From Cubamyces lactineus (taxonomy: Eukaryota; Basidiomycota; Agaricomycetes; Polyporales; Polyporaceae), in contig JACDTU010000014.1 of assembly GCA_022376465.1 (NCBI GenBank), forward strand, positions 806,001 through 870,000: a stretch of DNA of 64,000 nucleotides, read 5' to 3'. Below are positions 23,920 through 44,089 of this stretch, piece after piece. Numbering within the stretch: the stretch's first letter is position 1; each line of letters begins with the position of its first letter. Below the pieces are notes generated by a model that was given only the letters and a program-made list of their open reading frames with translations, had not been told where the DNA came from and made no database searches. A program made the translations under genes and the position numbers.

Positions 23920-24480
23920 CCTTTATAAGTTCCGATATAGAGCGGAGGTGAAAGTGGTGGCCTCTTTGGGAAAATGCGGATAACTCTGAAGATAAACGTA
24001 GTAGAAGATTTCTTGCTGGGTTCGTGACGTGAGTTGCGCAGAAAATCCGGTGCTGACAGCATGGACGGGAGAGCGCCGCGCCCAAGAACCCGAGCGGGCG
24101 ATGCAGGCACCGGAGGGAGCAGCAACAGCCTTTCTACGGGCACATCGCAAGCCACGAGGAAGTACACGTAGCCCGTCCCCAAAGACTACCATCCAGCAAA
24201 GTATGGCACGTAGGACAGTACCACAAAGTGATGATGCACCGTGGAGGAGCCACCAGAGCCGAGTAGAGCATCTGGTAGTATAGACGTACCTGGAGTACTA
24301 TCCTTATCCTTCCTATGGGGCATAGAGGATGTGCGCTTGCGTGTCAGCAGCTCCGGAAGCCTGCTGTGCCGACGAACCGAGTCCGAGTCCTGCAGAACGG
24401 AGGAGGTACGATGCGAACGTCCAGAATGGGCTGAGGCATTCACGGGGCTTGCTGCTCGGGATGGAGAGGACATGGGCGGG
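23920..24480 (-). CDS. unresolved multi-exon gene, boundaries uncertain
   Basis: Several minus-strand stretches look coding but could not be joined with certainty. The clearest runs from an ATG at 24473 (MSSPSRAASPVNAS) to about 24290 and ends in KRTSSMPHRKDKDSTP before a GTACGT donor. Downstream are hydrophobic segments near 24230-24180, and at 24050-23923 two competing frames, one ending EIFYYVYLQSYPHFPKEA before a stop. No domain recognised. It may be a small Ser-rich membrane protein, or part may belong to the 5' end of the PH-domain gene. Confidence 0.3.
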
Positions 24481-25015
24481 ACGTAGGAGGACGAGGCAGA
24501 CTGTATGCGCGTTCAGGTGATGTGTTGTGGGCGACGATGGAGTGGGCGGTGCATGTGGAAAGGACAAGGCGAAGGAGGAAATGGGAGGAGAGGACGAATC
24601 TTGTGTCAGCACGGAGTACATCACGAAGCGCTGAGTGCTCTGATAGAAGGCTGGGGAGACTGACCTGCGCAAGCTGCAGCTGGAGCATGGTGGCTCGGAC
24701 ACGGGCGCCGCGTCCCCTTCGTCGCGGGAGGGGGCTTGCTCGTTGTGGGCGGCGATGACGAGGGGGTGTTGAGGACGAGGAGGAAGACGAGGAGGAGGAA
24801 GTTGGGAGGGGAAAGCGGTCGTTGCCTCAAGAAGGGTTCTGCCGAGAATGGGCGCCTAATTGCAGGGCTGATCCCAAGCAACGCGAGATCCCATCCCAGA
24901 TTCTTCCGCGTCTATTCAATTTTGGGCCCGACCCGCCACTCGTCCTCCTCCGTCGTGCCTTGCATCGTCACCCTCTTCTTGTAAATTCTCCTACAATCGC
25001 ACCATACAACTGCAT

Positions 25016-25320
25016 GCCTCAGCAAACGTTTGTCAAATCAACCGTCCAGGCCGCCGTTCGTGCATCGGCTAAACAGGACGCGGTAGAAGCCCTCCGGTTA
25101 TTTAACTCGCGCATCTGCACCATTCCACCACGGCATCACTCGGATTCCGACCCAGAGCAGTCCACGAAGGCATTGAGAGCGCCAAGATGTCTCCAAGTCT
25201 GCATTTTTACAGGGTACGCCTCCTGGCTGAACGGGGCGTCCAGCATCCGCCCCTCCGAACCAACGCAGAAGGTAAAAAGGCTATCGGCGTTTATGGAGAG
25301 GCCTTAAAATGGTACGGTAC
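25016..25320 (+). CDS. possible small gene, unidentified
   Basis: An ATG at 25016 opens a protein-like frame (MPQQTFVKSTVQAAVRASAK, then DAVEALRLFNSRICTIPP). A GTACGC donor at about 25215 and acceptor at 25269 would join it in phase to EGKKAIGVYGEALKWYG. No family recognised and the 3' end is unclear, so this is only a candidate. Confidence 0.25.
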
Positions 25321-25993
25321 GGTTCCATGCCAACCGCTGTGCATTGACATGAATGCTACGCTACATCTGCTTCCTTGGCGTACGCTTCGTGAGCACGCAA
25401 TCCTCTACCTTTCCTTCACTCGTTCCATCATCGCGCTAAAAGTGGGCACTACAGAATCCTTCTTATAGCGGTAAGAAACGTCAGCCAGTTCATAAATCAT
25501 GCGAATCGCGCCGCAACGCCATGCTGCCATTGCGGGGACCTCGCGAGGCCTATCTGCTCAATGTCACATAAGACGCGCTCATACCAGGCTTCGCGAGAGA
25601 ATAGAGGCGCGAGTATGGATGCTTCTGATGCATGATTCGAGGGGGGGTCGGGGGGTTGCGGCGCTGAATGTTTGTGCATGTACTAAGTACCTCTGTACCA
25701 GTCCGGTGATTTTAGAGCGGTATAAGGAGTGCGACGGTACGTCGCGCCTCACAGTCTCCGGCGTGGCTGGTGCAATATTATGGGGTTTTGCGAACACCGA
25801 GTCATATCGTCAACCACTCTGAACGACTGCAAAATCCTCCTCGACTGTTCCTCTCCGGATCCTGCGGCGCTTCCACAAACGGATATGAAGAGCGACAAGA
25901 AAAGATAGCAGGGAATTACACTTCACATCATAAGAGGGAAAAAGTACAATACATCGGTGATACAGCACACAGGGTCCTGGAACGTAAACATGA
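25321..25993. other. intergenic, 3' flank of PRP8
   Basis: No gene supported. It is more AT-rich than the flanking coding sequence. Confidence 0.35.
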
Positions 25994-34188
<8,195 letters not shown>

Positions 34189-35008
34189 GGTCGACGACGA
34201 GAGACAACAGGTAGGATGCTCAGTAAGCGCCTCTGGGCGCATGAACGCGCGTGAGTCACGTGCACTGTCTTTCGGGCGGAGCGATCATGACTCAAGACTC
34301 CGCTCTGCCGATCCCAATATGGTGACGGTAGTAAGTGAGTCGTCCTAGAGGCTGTGCTAAGTGGTCGACTGAGATGCCCACAGGCTAAGCAAAAAAGAGA
34401 TAGTAATACAGAAGGACAGAAATACTTCAACTGGTATTCGCTTCAATTAGAAATTGAGTTAGAGATTGTAGTTGTGCAACACAGGCGAACACCCGAGCCG
34501 GTCCTCACACAATACATTGGCCGTCGTCCCGATCCACCGCGCCCCGGCGGCGAAACGGTCGCACTAGAAGGTGTATTGGCCATAGAGGCTGTCGGTGTCA
34601 TAATCAATCATCGTTTGAAGGCCGGAGCATATATATATGTGAGCTTCGCCATTCGCGACGTTGAGTGCGAATTCCATCCCGCGCACCATTGGGTTCAGGT
34701 TAGTTCCACTAACCCAGCTATACAATGCGCAAGGCACCAGGTTGAAATGTATGCCACTACGTTTTCTGAGGGAAAGCGAAGCATGTAGACACCGGAGACG
34801 TCGATACTCAGCTTGCGAGAGCGAGAACAAGACCGATCCGGACCAACAACATTGCTGAGGAAGGGGAGAGATGAAAGCGTCCACCGCTTCTGTCTATAAG
34901 TTATAAGAGTCCGCGTTATAGTACAAAGTGATGATAAGAGTCAAGAAGGGAGTGTAATCTGAGGTATAGCCCAACTGTAATTATCTGGTCTTGTTACGTA
35001 GGGTATCT
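34189..35008. other. intergenic between phospholipase D and PRP8
   Basis: Both neighbours read on the minus strand, so this holds the 3' flank of the phospholipase gene and the PRP8 promoter. No gene seen. A TATATATAT run lies near 34631, about 440 bases from the PRP8 start, and is not clearly a core promoter. Confidence 0.4.
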
Positions 35009-38000
35009 CTAATCGTAGATAGGCAGAGGCATGAGCCTGGAGAATCTGAGTGAGTACGATGCCGTTGAGCATGGATGTGAAGTACTGACCGATCTGACGG
35101 GAACAGGAAATTGTTCGCAAGGTCTTCCCCCTCCAGAAATCGCGTAGGGTACAATACTTCACATATGCCGATCAGCACCAATGAGACGCTCAAAAGAAGT
35201 GATCCACCAACCGAGGTGCCCGCGAAGTTCATGCAGAAGATTCTCCATCTCCTCTCTTTCCGCTTGATCGAAGGGTTTCGGTCCCTTCGCTGCTGGTCGT
35301 TGCTTCTCCTTTTCTCTCTCCTTATCCTTTGCCCCTGGCGCAGCAGGCGGTGTCTCGGGCGGTAGAGGTGTTGAAGACGTACGAGAACCGTCGTAATCGT
35401 CCGCATGCTCTTTCTCCCGCGCTAGGTTGTCGTCGGACGCGTGGGCGTAATGGTCAGCGACCCGCGCCTGTCCGGGTGCTTCATGATCTGCGGCTTCGGA
35501 AGGCATGCGAGCCAGTGGAGGTTCCGAAGATTCATGTTCCTTCACCTGGGCAAGAGGTTTATGAGTGAACGAAGGATGTAATGACACTGTGACATACTGG
35601 TTTATTGAGCCGCTCGTGGTGAACGATGAACTCTTTGTATTGCTTCCAGGTAGTGACGAGATCATCCGGAATGGCATGGAATACCTTACGATAGATCTCG
35701 GTCTATCCGCACCATCAGCTACTGACTACGGACAATTGATGGGGGTACGAACGTTGTGAACAGCGGATGCAACCCAGACGTCCTTCCAGAACGCATCACA
35801 GATCGGGTCTTCGAATCCATGTGGATCGACTTGCGGGGCAGGTGTCGGTAGCTGCCATTGCTTGTTGCCCAGCTTAGCCGCGAGATGCTTGCGCAGCGTC
35901 GCACGAGCGCCTGAAGCCTGTGCCTCCTCCTCATCAGCGTCGGTCTTGCTCGAACGTGCATGTGGAGGTTGATCATCTCGTGTGGGATCCACAGATGCAT
36001 CGGCTGGCGCCCCATACAATTCACCATTTTCGAGACGGGCTTGAGGTGGCGTAGCTGGCCGGGCGTTCCCATTCTGTGTCGCAGCAGAACCATTCACGGC
36101 TTGACTCGTGCCTGCACCTGTTGCATCACCGTTATGGACGTGAGCGGTCCCATTGCCCTCCCGTTTGCCCTCCTGTGCTCCATGCGGCTCCCGGTTGGAA
36201 GATGCTGCGCGATGCTTGTGCAGAGGACGGCCCTCCGCAACAATCTTCTCCTCAAGTGTCGGAACCACTGAGCTCGGGAATCCAGGCTCCTTTCCACCTT
36301 CGCGAGTATACATCTCACGCTCCTCGCGCAAGAAGCGATCGCCAGCGGTGGCGTCCGCACCTTTAGTCTTCATCCCGGCCTTCCTCATCAACACAGCAAT
36401 GTCCTTTGAGCCGATCTCAGAGGTGCCATGAATAGCTACCGCAATCGTCAGCCAACCAACAAACATATCACGATCCGATATCAACCCACCTTGCTCTAGG
36501 CCATCTATTGTGTCATGCATCAGCGAGCCCAGCGCGGTACGTTGTTGTCCCTTGCTGATGTGGGTGACTCCATCTTCCCGACCGAACTCCTGTTCGCCTT
36601 CCGGGTCCCACTGCTCTTGCTCATAGGCCTCCTTGGTCGGCTCAGCAGCCATCAGGTCTTCCTCGTACAGCGCGTCGACGTCAACTCCAAGGTGTTCCCT
36701 CATCAAGCGCACGCGCAACGAATGAGCGAAGCGGCCGACTTTATAAGGCTTTCCGGCCATGGTGCTACGGCGGCTGTCAGAGCATGCCAGAATTTAGGCG
36801 CGATAGACGACCTACCAGTCCAACATGTCTGTATCACGAATGACAGCCGCGATTTCTGAGTCGCGGTCGCCGCGTTGAGATCGTTCGTTGATATTCGCAC
36901 TACCAATGATAGCAAGGCGATCGTCCACAATGCAAACCTTGCCATGAATGTACACCTGGGTGCTCCACATCAGAACGTATTGTCGCCACAGAAACAAGAT
37001 CGACACGAACCTGCTCGGTTGTCAATACGTCGCCGCGCAGTTTCCCCCAGTTGCGAAGGGAGAAGACAGTGATATATTCGTCCGGCTAGAGGCAAGCTGT
37101 ATGAGAGGCAATCCCTTACATCGTAACAGCCACTTACATCGATGCCCTCCTTCCGCAGACGAGCGAAAATCGAGTTCGGGCCTCGGCAGATGGTCCTATT
37201 CTGACATTCCAAGATAATACGTATCTACAGGCCATCATTAGTATTTCAGAGTGCCCACAGCATCAACGCGACCTACCGCGCTAGCATCGCTGTGGTCGAC
37301 AGGGAACGCGAACCCTGGTAGTAAAGGGATCACGATACAGCACTTCCACGGTGTTCGCTCGCGATGGGCCCGGATGATACGATGTACGAGTGCATCTCCA
37401 ATTCGGTTCTCGATCTTCACCTCATTCACGACCGTCCTGCATGTTCGTCAGCTTGTGTTAGTCGGACATCGAGCGCGGAGCCCAGCTTACGAAGTGATGA
37501 AGAACTGGTTCTCGATGTACACGAAATGATCCGACATCTGTATAGCTGAATGGAAAATCGCATGAGTCACAGTACTTCTGAAGCACGACGAGTATATTCA
37601 CCCTTGAGATACGCGTTCTGGATCGAGTGCTCGATACGTTCCGGGGTGCCAAGTGACCATGGACCAGCAGAACGGCAGATTTGCAATTCGCATGTCCCGG
37701 TCAAGCCCATGTCAGCAAGCTCTCCGGGCTTGAACTCAGGTGGAGGTAGCAAGAACGGCATGGCCCGCGAGTGGTTCTAGTAGAACAAGGTAAGCATGAG
37801 ACTCCGCACTCAAATGATTGCAGCATATACCTTGATCCTGAGCAGATAGTTCCAGCTAATGTGACGATAAGTGAGCCGGCCGTACGTGAGTACGCGCATA
37901 TACCTACCGTTGAACGAAATGCCTCGCAAGATCGCGAGCGGGTTGACCGACGACTTGCATTGATACGTCATGCCTACCAACGCAAACAACAACTCAACTT

Positions 38001-41000
38001 GTTGGTGCAATGATACTCTTGCAAACGTTGTGACACCCACCAAGGCATACGAGGAACCTTCGTGCGGTCATACATATCCTCGTTTGGCTTGTGCAAGGTA
38101 TGGAAGTCGAGTACTCGGGGGTTGCTGTAGTCCTTGCCTACGAGACGATCAGAGGGGGTATTCCGTTACAACCGATATAAACATACCAGGCCAGATATAC
38201 TCGGGGCCATCGGGACCAGGTTCCGGGTCGTCTACCAGGACGTGTTGAGGAGTATCCCATCTGTGTACGAATGAGAGAGCGCGCTACGGACACAGGAAGC
38301 GACATACCGTCCGAAACAATGGTCCAAACCACCCATGAACGCGATGGTTTGGTCGATGACGCACAGCTTCTCGTGCTGACAGCAATCGTGAATATCGGAG
38401 ATGAGTCCCTTGTAACAGGAACAACCTACATGAGCCCAGTAGAAAGTGCCGGTCTGGAAGTGGGAAGGAGATCTCTGAACCATGATGTTCGGGTGCAGTG
38501 CAGTGAGACGCTGTTTGGCGTAGTGACTATCCGTCGGCGTCGTTCTACTTGATACCTCTTGGCTATCATGCCGTTAGTACGAGGACCTTCAAATGAAACC
38601 CCGGCACATACTAGAGAATGATGTAAATTTTGACGCCTTCCTTCGCCTTCTTCTCGAGCAAGCGATCGAGGCGGTAGCGATCCTTGTTCGGGCGGCGCAG
38701 CTGCAGCTCTGAGGGGATTGTTAGTCCAGCATTTCCCAAGCTCAGCGCGTGACTACATACCAGGAGACAGCCACCAGTCGTGGATCTGAATCGTCTCGCG
38801 CGCAAGAAGAATGGCCCTCGACAAGTTCCAAAAGTAGTCTCGCTGACGAGGGGGAACATCAGCAACTCTACATATGCAGTACCCCTGTGGATTCACGGAC
38901 CCCATCAACGAGCCATTGTGCCGCAACGTTCAACCTAATCGGGGCAAAGCTGTCGAAACGGTTTTTGCCGGTGTAATGGCTCTCCTTCGCCACGCGCTCA
39001 AGGGCAGCAATCCACTGTAGCATCTGCCGCTCGTTCTTGGCGTACAGCTTGAGGCGCGTCTGCGAGTTGACGACGTAGAACGTATGTTTCGACACGTCCT
39101 TTGAACTCTTCTTCCGCTTCTCGCCCGGATCCTCTGTTGGCGGTCTGATGTCTTCTTCGCGCACATGCTCATGATCGTGCATTTCGGCCTCGAGAGGATT
39201 GGTGTTGGTCGACGGATCAAACATAGGCGTGAGTGGGCGAGAGGATGGGCCCGAGTCCGCGCTTGACGCCGACGTAGTGGAGTCAGACCGGCGCCGGCCA
39301 TGCTGGCTGCTTTCGCCAAGATTGTTCATCGAGGCGCTGTGATTGCGGTGGTCACCGTGGTCGTGTTGACGTTGGTGCCCGAGGTGCAGGACCTTCGAGA
39401 TGGAGCTCTTTATGGAACCAACAGTGGACGTCAGTCTCTTCCGTGGTCGGGGCTGATACTCCACCTTGGCCTTGTCTTGCCCATGAGCTTTAACCTCGTC
39501 TTCATGCTCACTATCGTGGTCGTCGAGCTGGTGGAAGAGGTTGAGTCCTTGGCGATAGTATCGCGTAGGACGCTCGATCTTGAAGTCCTGGTCGATCAGG
39601 AAGACGTCCCAAACGGTAAGCTGTACTCAATGGTTAGCAGGCAGATCATCACGACTGAGGTAATCTATCTCGGCGTACCTCTCCCATCTCTTCCATGGCG
39701 ACCATGTAGCTTTCGCGTACGGCGCACCACCGCTGCTTCTTCTTCTCACGCCAACCTGCAGCCCTGCGACCAAACAGACCCTTCGGTGCCACGGCCTCCA
39801 GACGAAGGAAGCCTGCCTTGTATTGCGCGCCGCCAGACTGAGCCAGTGCGATTGTGAGCGCACCGAGCTCGAGGAAGCCGGCCAATCGGTTCACGGCAGG
39901 ATGGAACATCTACACTGTCGTCAGATCGAGATATAGGTCGATGGGCATATAAGCACATACGACCGCGCGAATCAGTCCTATGAGATAGTTCTCGAGTGTC
40001 TCGCGCTGCAGACGGGCAAAATCGGCGCGTCCAACGTCGTTCCCGCGCTCCTTCAGGAACTTGAAGTAGGGGAGAGCTGCGAACAGTCAATCGACTGCTG
40101 GTCGGTGCAATAGGATCGGTCACCTACTGGTCAAAGGGAACTCGGGTAGAGTTTCTATATTTCGGTTGTATGCATTGGACAAGGTGTAATGACCGTGAAG
40201 GGACAAAAACTCGCGCAACTGGCGGTACACGACCCAGCGTACTGCACCATTGGCGTACTCACATTCGATCCGGAAGACAGCTTTGTTCCCGTGTAGAGGA
40301 TGAAGGCTGTCACTCACGCGGATGCGCAGCCTATGAAACAGAGCAGGCACTCGCCGGTGGCCTCGCTCGTCCCGTTCAATCCACAAGCGCAACATCAGCG
40401 TGGCAAGGCCACCTGTGATGAGCTCGTCAGTGATGTTCACGTTTGGAGAGACCACAGTGGATGGCGCTGGTGTTTGGGTTTTGGCTTGGCTAGCGATGTG
40501 AGGGATCAGAGATCGTAACCTGCCCCATTTCGGGGCCGCAGGCGAACGCCCTTCATCGTTCATATGAGGCATAGAACGCGAATACCGCAGGCGAGGGGAC
40601 GTCGGCGGAGATTGTGGAGAAGTGGTCTGGGATAGTCCTGCACCTTCCTCGCCTTCGCTCTCGTGAGAACGATGTCCAACATCCGTACGAGAACGACCGA
40701 GGGTGAATTGGGCCTCCTCCTGTCTCGGTGTGCCTTTGGGCGACTCGGAGAGCCACTTCATGGGATTCCATGCTTCCGGGAAATAGCTCTCCTTGCGTCG
40801 GTGCTTCCGTTCCGCGATCTCCCGTTCACGCTCTCGAAGTTCCTGGTCACCATACTCCAGCGCCCCTCGAAAAGGAGAGGTGGCAGGGGGGAAGTCGTAT
40901 GTCCTATCTGGGTCCTCACCCAGCTGCGAGCTGTCATCGCGGCGCCTAGAGATAGACGGAGATAGTGTATGGCCGTGTGCGCTTGAGAGAGAATAATTGT

Positions 41001-41962
41001 ACGAGATGGACCTCGGGGGACCCGTCCGTTGCTGTGGAGTGCCCGGTTGGGATATATGACCTCGTGTGGTAGAGATGGAGAGGCCCCGGCGTGCGTTCCG
41101 TTTCTGCTCGTCCGTGGTCGAATCCTTGGCCGTTGGAAAAGACGTCTTCGACGTAGGGGATGACGGTTGATCGTCGGTAGACTGGGCGTGCGGACGAGGG
41201 CTTTCTGTATGGACCTAATGAGAATGCTGATGTTAGCCCAGATGTTCAATTCGAACCGTGCCGAATCACGATGCTCTTGCGGGAAGTGCTACCGTAAGGG
41301 CCCATAGCACAGATTGATTGCGGTTCGAGATAAGCCTATGAATCGACCCAGGAGTACGACCCTACGGTCTCAATGATGCAACTCATCCAGAGCTGTCAGA
41401 CTCGCGTATCAGCCGCATGGGACACGGTGCTGTGAAATGCAGTATACAATCTCAAAGGAGGCCTAAACTGCCTTAGCCAAAATAAACCGACGCGGACACT
41501 TTCAATCGAGTATATGGAGGAACAAGGGCATGAGGAAGATCTTCTTGCCCTTACAGCCTGCATCGTCCGGCGTGTATTTCACAAATACAACGTGAGGCGC
41601 GAAGTGCAGAACGCCGAAAGCTAAGCATGCGGTCGGTGTAAAGGGCCACTCACGTTGGGCGATTTGTCCGGCGGCGGGTGCTCATATTCATTCTTCCCTT
41701 CGCCGCCATCATCTTTCCATGGCCGCTCATCCTCAGGTTGTTGGGCGTGACTCTGGGTAAATTGGGCAGCATTTTCCTAAGTTTTCTCTGAGACTATCAG
41801 CATTCCTAGGTATGCGTGATGACATACCACGGGCGGTTGTGCCAGCGGAGGGGTGGATGGATGTTCCTCCTCATTATCCGCTTGTCGTTCGTGCGCGTGA
41901 TTGACAATAGCGTGCTTGACGACGTCGAAGAGGCCGTCAGGCGGCCTAGCAAGAGAGACCAT
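35009..41962 (-). CDS. SPO14: PX-PH phospholipase D (Spo14/PLD1 type)
   Basis: Twenty-six exons close in phase to 1745 residues. The enzyme hydrolyses phosphatidylcholine to phosphatidic acid and choline; in yeast, Spo14 is activated by PI(4,5)P2 and needed for prospore membrane formation. A PX domain lies at about 380-487, then a PH domain (about 495-800) with an insert of some 130 polar residues between its strands and its final helix ([14 protein letters not shown]). The catalytic half has both HKD motifs: [16 protein letters not shown] near 909 and [20 protein letters not shown] near 1206. RMIREHLG-type PLD sequence follows ([10 protein letters not shown]). The tail ends [15 protein letters not shown] and LMPLPIYD. 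First exons 41962-41828 and 41776-41654, third 41214-40128; last 35036-35009. Intron 2 is unusually long (439 bases) and might hide an exon. The first 370 residues and about 1370-1560 are disordered. Confidence 0.93.
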
Positions 41963-42490
41963 GACGCTCTATAGGTATAATAGCAGACGCATGCAACCAG
42001 GGTATTGAGAGTGAAGTGGTCAGAGGGGAAGTAGGCGGGCTGAGCTTAACTGAACCGAGTCTCGAATATGACGTCTCGACTCTCGGCACGAAACTGCTTG
42101 GCGCTGGGCATATGATACGAATACGGTGGAGTTTTTGCCTTGCTTCATGCGCCCGCGTCCCTCTCTGACACCATCATCTCATACAGCATCATGATCTTGT
42201 GGCACTGACAGCACCAGCACAACAACGCCAAGTGTCTTGGGCGAGTTGTTGAATGAAGACTACACGACGGCCAGGACGGCAGATTTGCAGACGCGCGCTC
42301 GGCCTTGTCAGTACGCGTGGGTATGCGTTTCCCAATGCGTCGGTGGCGGAGACGCCTTGAATCGCGACCTCTTTGATTCCGACCATCGAGTGCTCTCTGG
42401 GCGCACCTTGCCCTTCATCATGAGCATCATACTCTATTCTTCCCTCGACTGACCTCTGCCTGCTTCACAAGGTTGTCTCGAGTTTGATCA
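41963..42490. promoter_or_regulatory. divergent intergenic promoter region
   Basis: 528 bases between the divergent starts of the phospholipase D gene and the PHD-finger gene. Both promoters must lie here. No specific element recognised. Confidence 0.4.
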
Positions 42491-43661
42491 ATGAGCCCAA
42501 TCATCCGTGCTCCTCCCAAGACACCATGCGTACGATGCAGCATGACGCACGATACCCCAGCCGCGTTTCTCATGGCGTGCTGCAGATGCGAGCGTGCATG
42601 GCATCATAGTGAGTTCATGTCGTATTATCCAGGTTTACTGAGTCTCAACATCTGTCTTGCATTCGCGGCTCACATCCGTTACACGCTTGTCTCTAGCTTG
42701 TCATATACCACCCATTACGGAGCAAGAGATCATGGGCCGTATGAGTGCCGATGAGGGGGGAAAGCGTGATGCGGGGCTATCGGCATGGGTTTGTAGACGA
42801 TGCGCAAAACGGAGGCGCATCGAATCTCCCTCAAGTAACGCCTCAGACGTGTTCGGAGTTCAGGAGATTGGCGTGCAACCGCAGTCCGTCCTACCCCAAG
42901 TCAACAAGGATACGAAAGGACAGAGAAAGCCTCCGCCGTCTGAAGTTCTCGCGGTCATAGAACTCGATGATGATATCGAAGTGATAGAAACGCCTGCGAA
43001 GGCCGTCTCCAATGAGCCACCGCCCCCTCCTCCACCAGCGCCTCTACCTACGCATTTACCAAACGCGCCAGTCATACAGCCACCCCCATTTAACGCCAGG
43101 AAAATTTCGGAGCTCATATCGACTATGCGAGCAACGGGTCAGCTAGAGCCTCCTCCAACAGTCGATTACCATTTCTCTCGGGACAAAGCCTCGCGAAAGT
43201 CTTCCTCTCGTAGACCTGCCCTCGAAGAAGGCCATCTCGATTCGCGGTCCCGTACAAGAGATATTGAGGATGTGGAGCGGAAGCTGGATGATCTTGAGGA
43301 CAACAACGCCATGGATGACGACCATCCTGAGCAGCAGCCCGATGCAGACCCACACAATATCGATGACCTCTATGGCGACGTCGCTCCTCGCTATATGAAC
43401 GAGCGCCAATCCGCGCGTCCTCCCAGACAGCCTGCGGCGCCAGACGCGCATCTATTAACGTCGGTGCAGAGTAGGCGTCTCGCGCAGCTAGAGGAACGCG
43501 ATGACCGGCAGGAATCTGAACCTCACGGTCAAGACGACGCGCGAAGACCTCGTAAATGCCTGGCCCAGCGGCTCAAGGGTAAGGCGCTACGGCGGAAACA
43601 GACTGTAGGCATCGTTTTCTTGGCCGATGAAGTTGACTGGGGTGCTAGAAAAGCGAATTGA
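42491..43661 (+). CDS. PHD-finger protein
   Basis: Two exons (42491-42608, 42697-43661) give 360 residues. A complete C4HC3 PHD finger occupies the first 80 residues: CVRC, then CCRC, WHHTC and, after a longer loop, WVCRRC. The intron falls inside the finger, between WHH and TCHIPP, and splicing is needed to complete the zinc ligands. PHD fingers read histone tail modifications, so a chromatin role in the nucleus is likely. The rest is low complexity: an acidic IELDDDIEVIE patch (a possible SUMO-interaction-like motif), a poly-Pro run, a short helix NARKISELISTMRATGQLE, and Asp/Glu-rich then Arg-rich segments. It ends with RLKGKALRRKQTVGIVFL. No catalytic domain is seen, so it is probably a subunit of a chromatin complex. 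Confidence 0.8.
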
Positions 43662-44089
43662 GAATTACTTCAGTGGTAGGTTCAACTTCCCAGTGGTTTG
43701 CTTGCGGATGAATGCGATCTTCCAATGTATCGTGTGGTCTATGCTGTATCCTTCATCTTCTGGTGTACCGTATCCTAATGCACAGCGAGGGCAGAAATGC
43801 AAGCCTAGGAGTGCAGAGCTTGGTAGCGGGGTCACAGCCTGACAGTGAGAGGGTTGGCGCGGACGCCGCGCGCCAGATGCAGCTATTCGCGTGACATCAC
43901 GCAGGTACTTTGTGGCGCCAATGAAAATCTGAGAGCTGCGACCTACTATTTCCAGCTTGCAAAAACCTGGGTTTTCCAGGCTTTCAGAATTGCACAGTAG
44001 CACCTGCGACGCAGCGAGCTGGGAAAGAGGATTACACGTAGCGGCGCGGTGACTTTGGCGAGTTGCACATCGCAACGTCGTTCTTGACT
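43662..44089. other. intergenic, promoter of the SET-Tad3 gene
   Basis: Tandem same-strand neighbours. No gene, TATA box or structured element recognised. Confidence 0.4.

Noticed and set aside
37907..38307. Possible frameshifts in phospholipase D between the HKD motifs
   Set aside because: All frame changes are explained by four short GT-AG introns with consistent phases, so the gene is intact.
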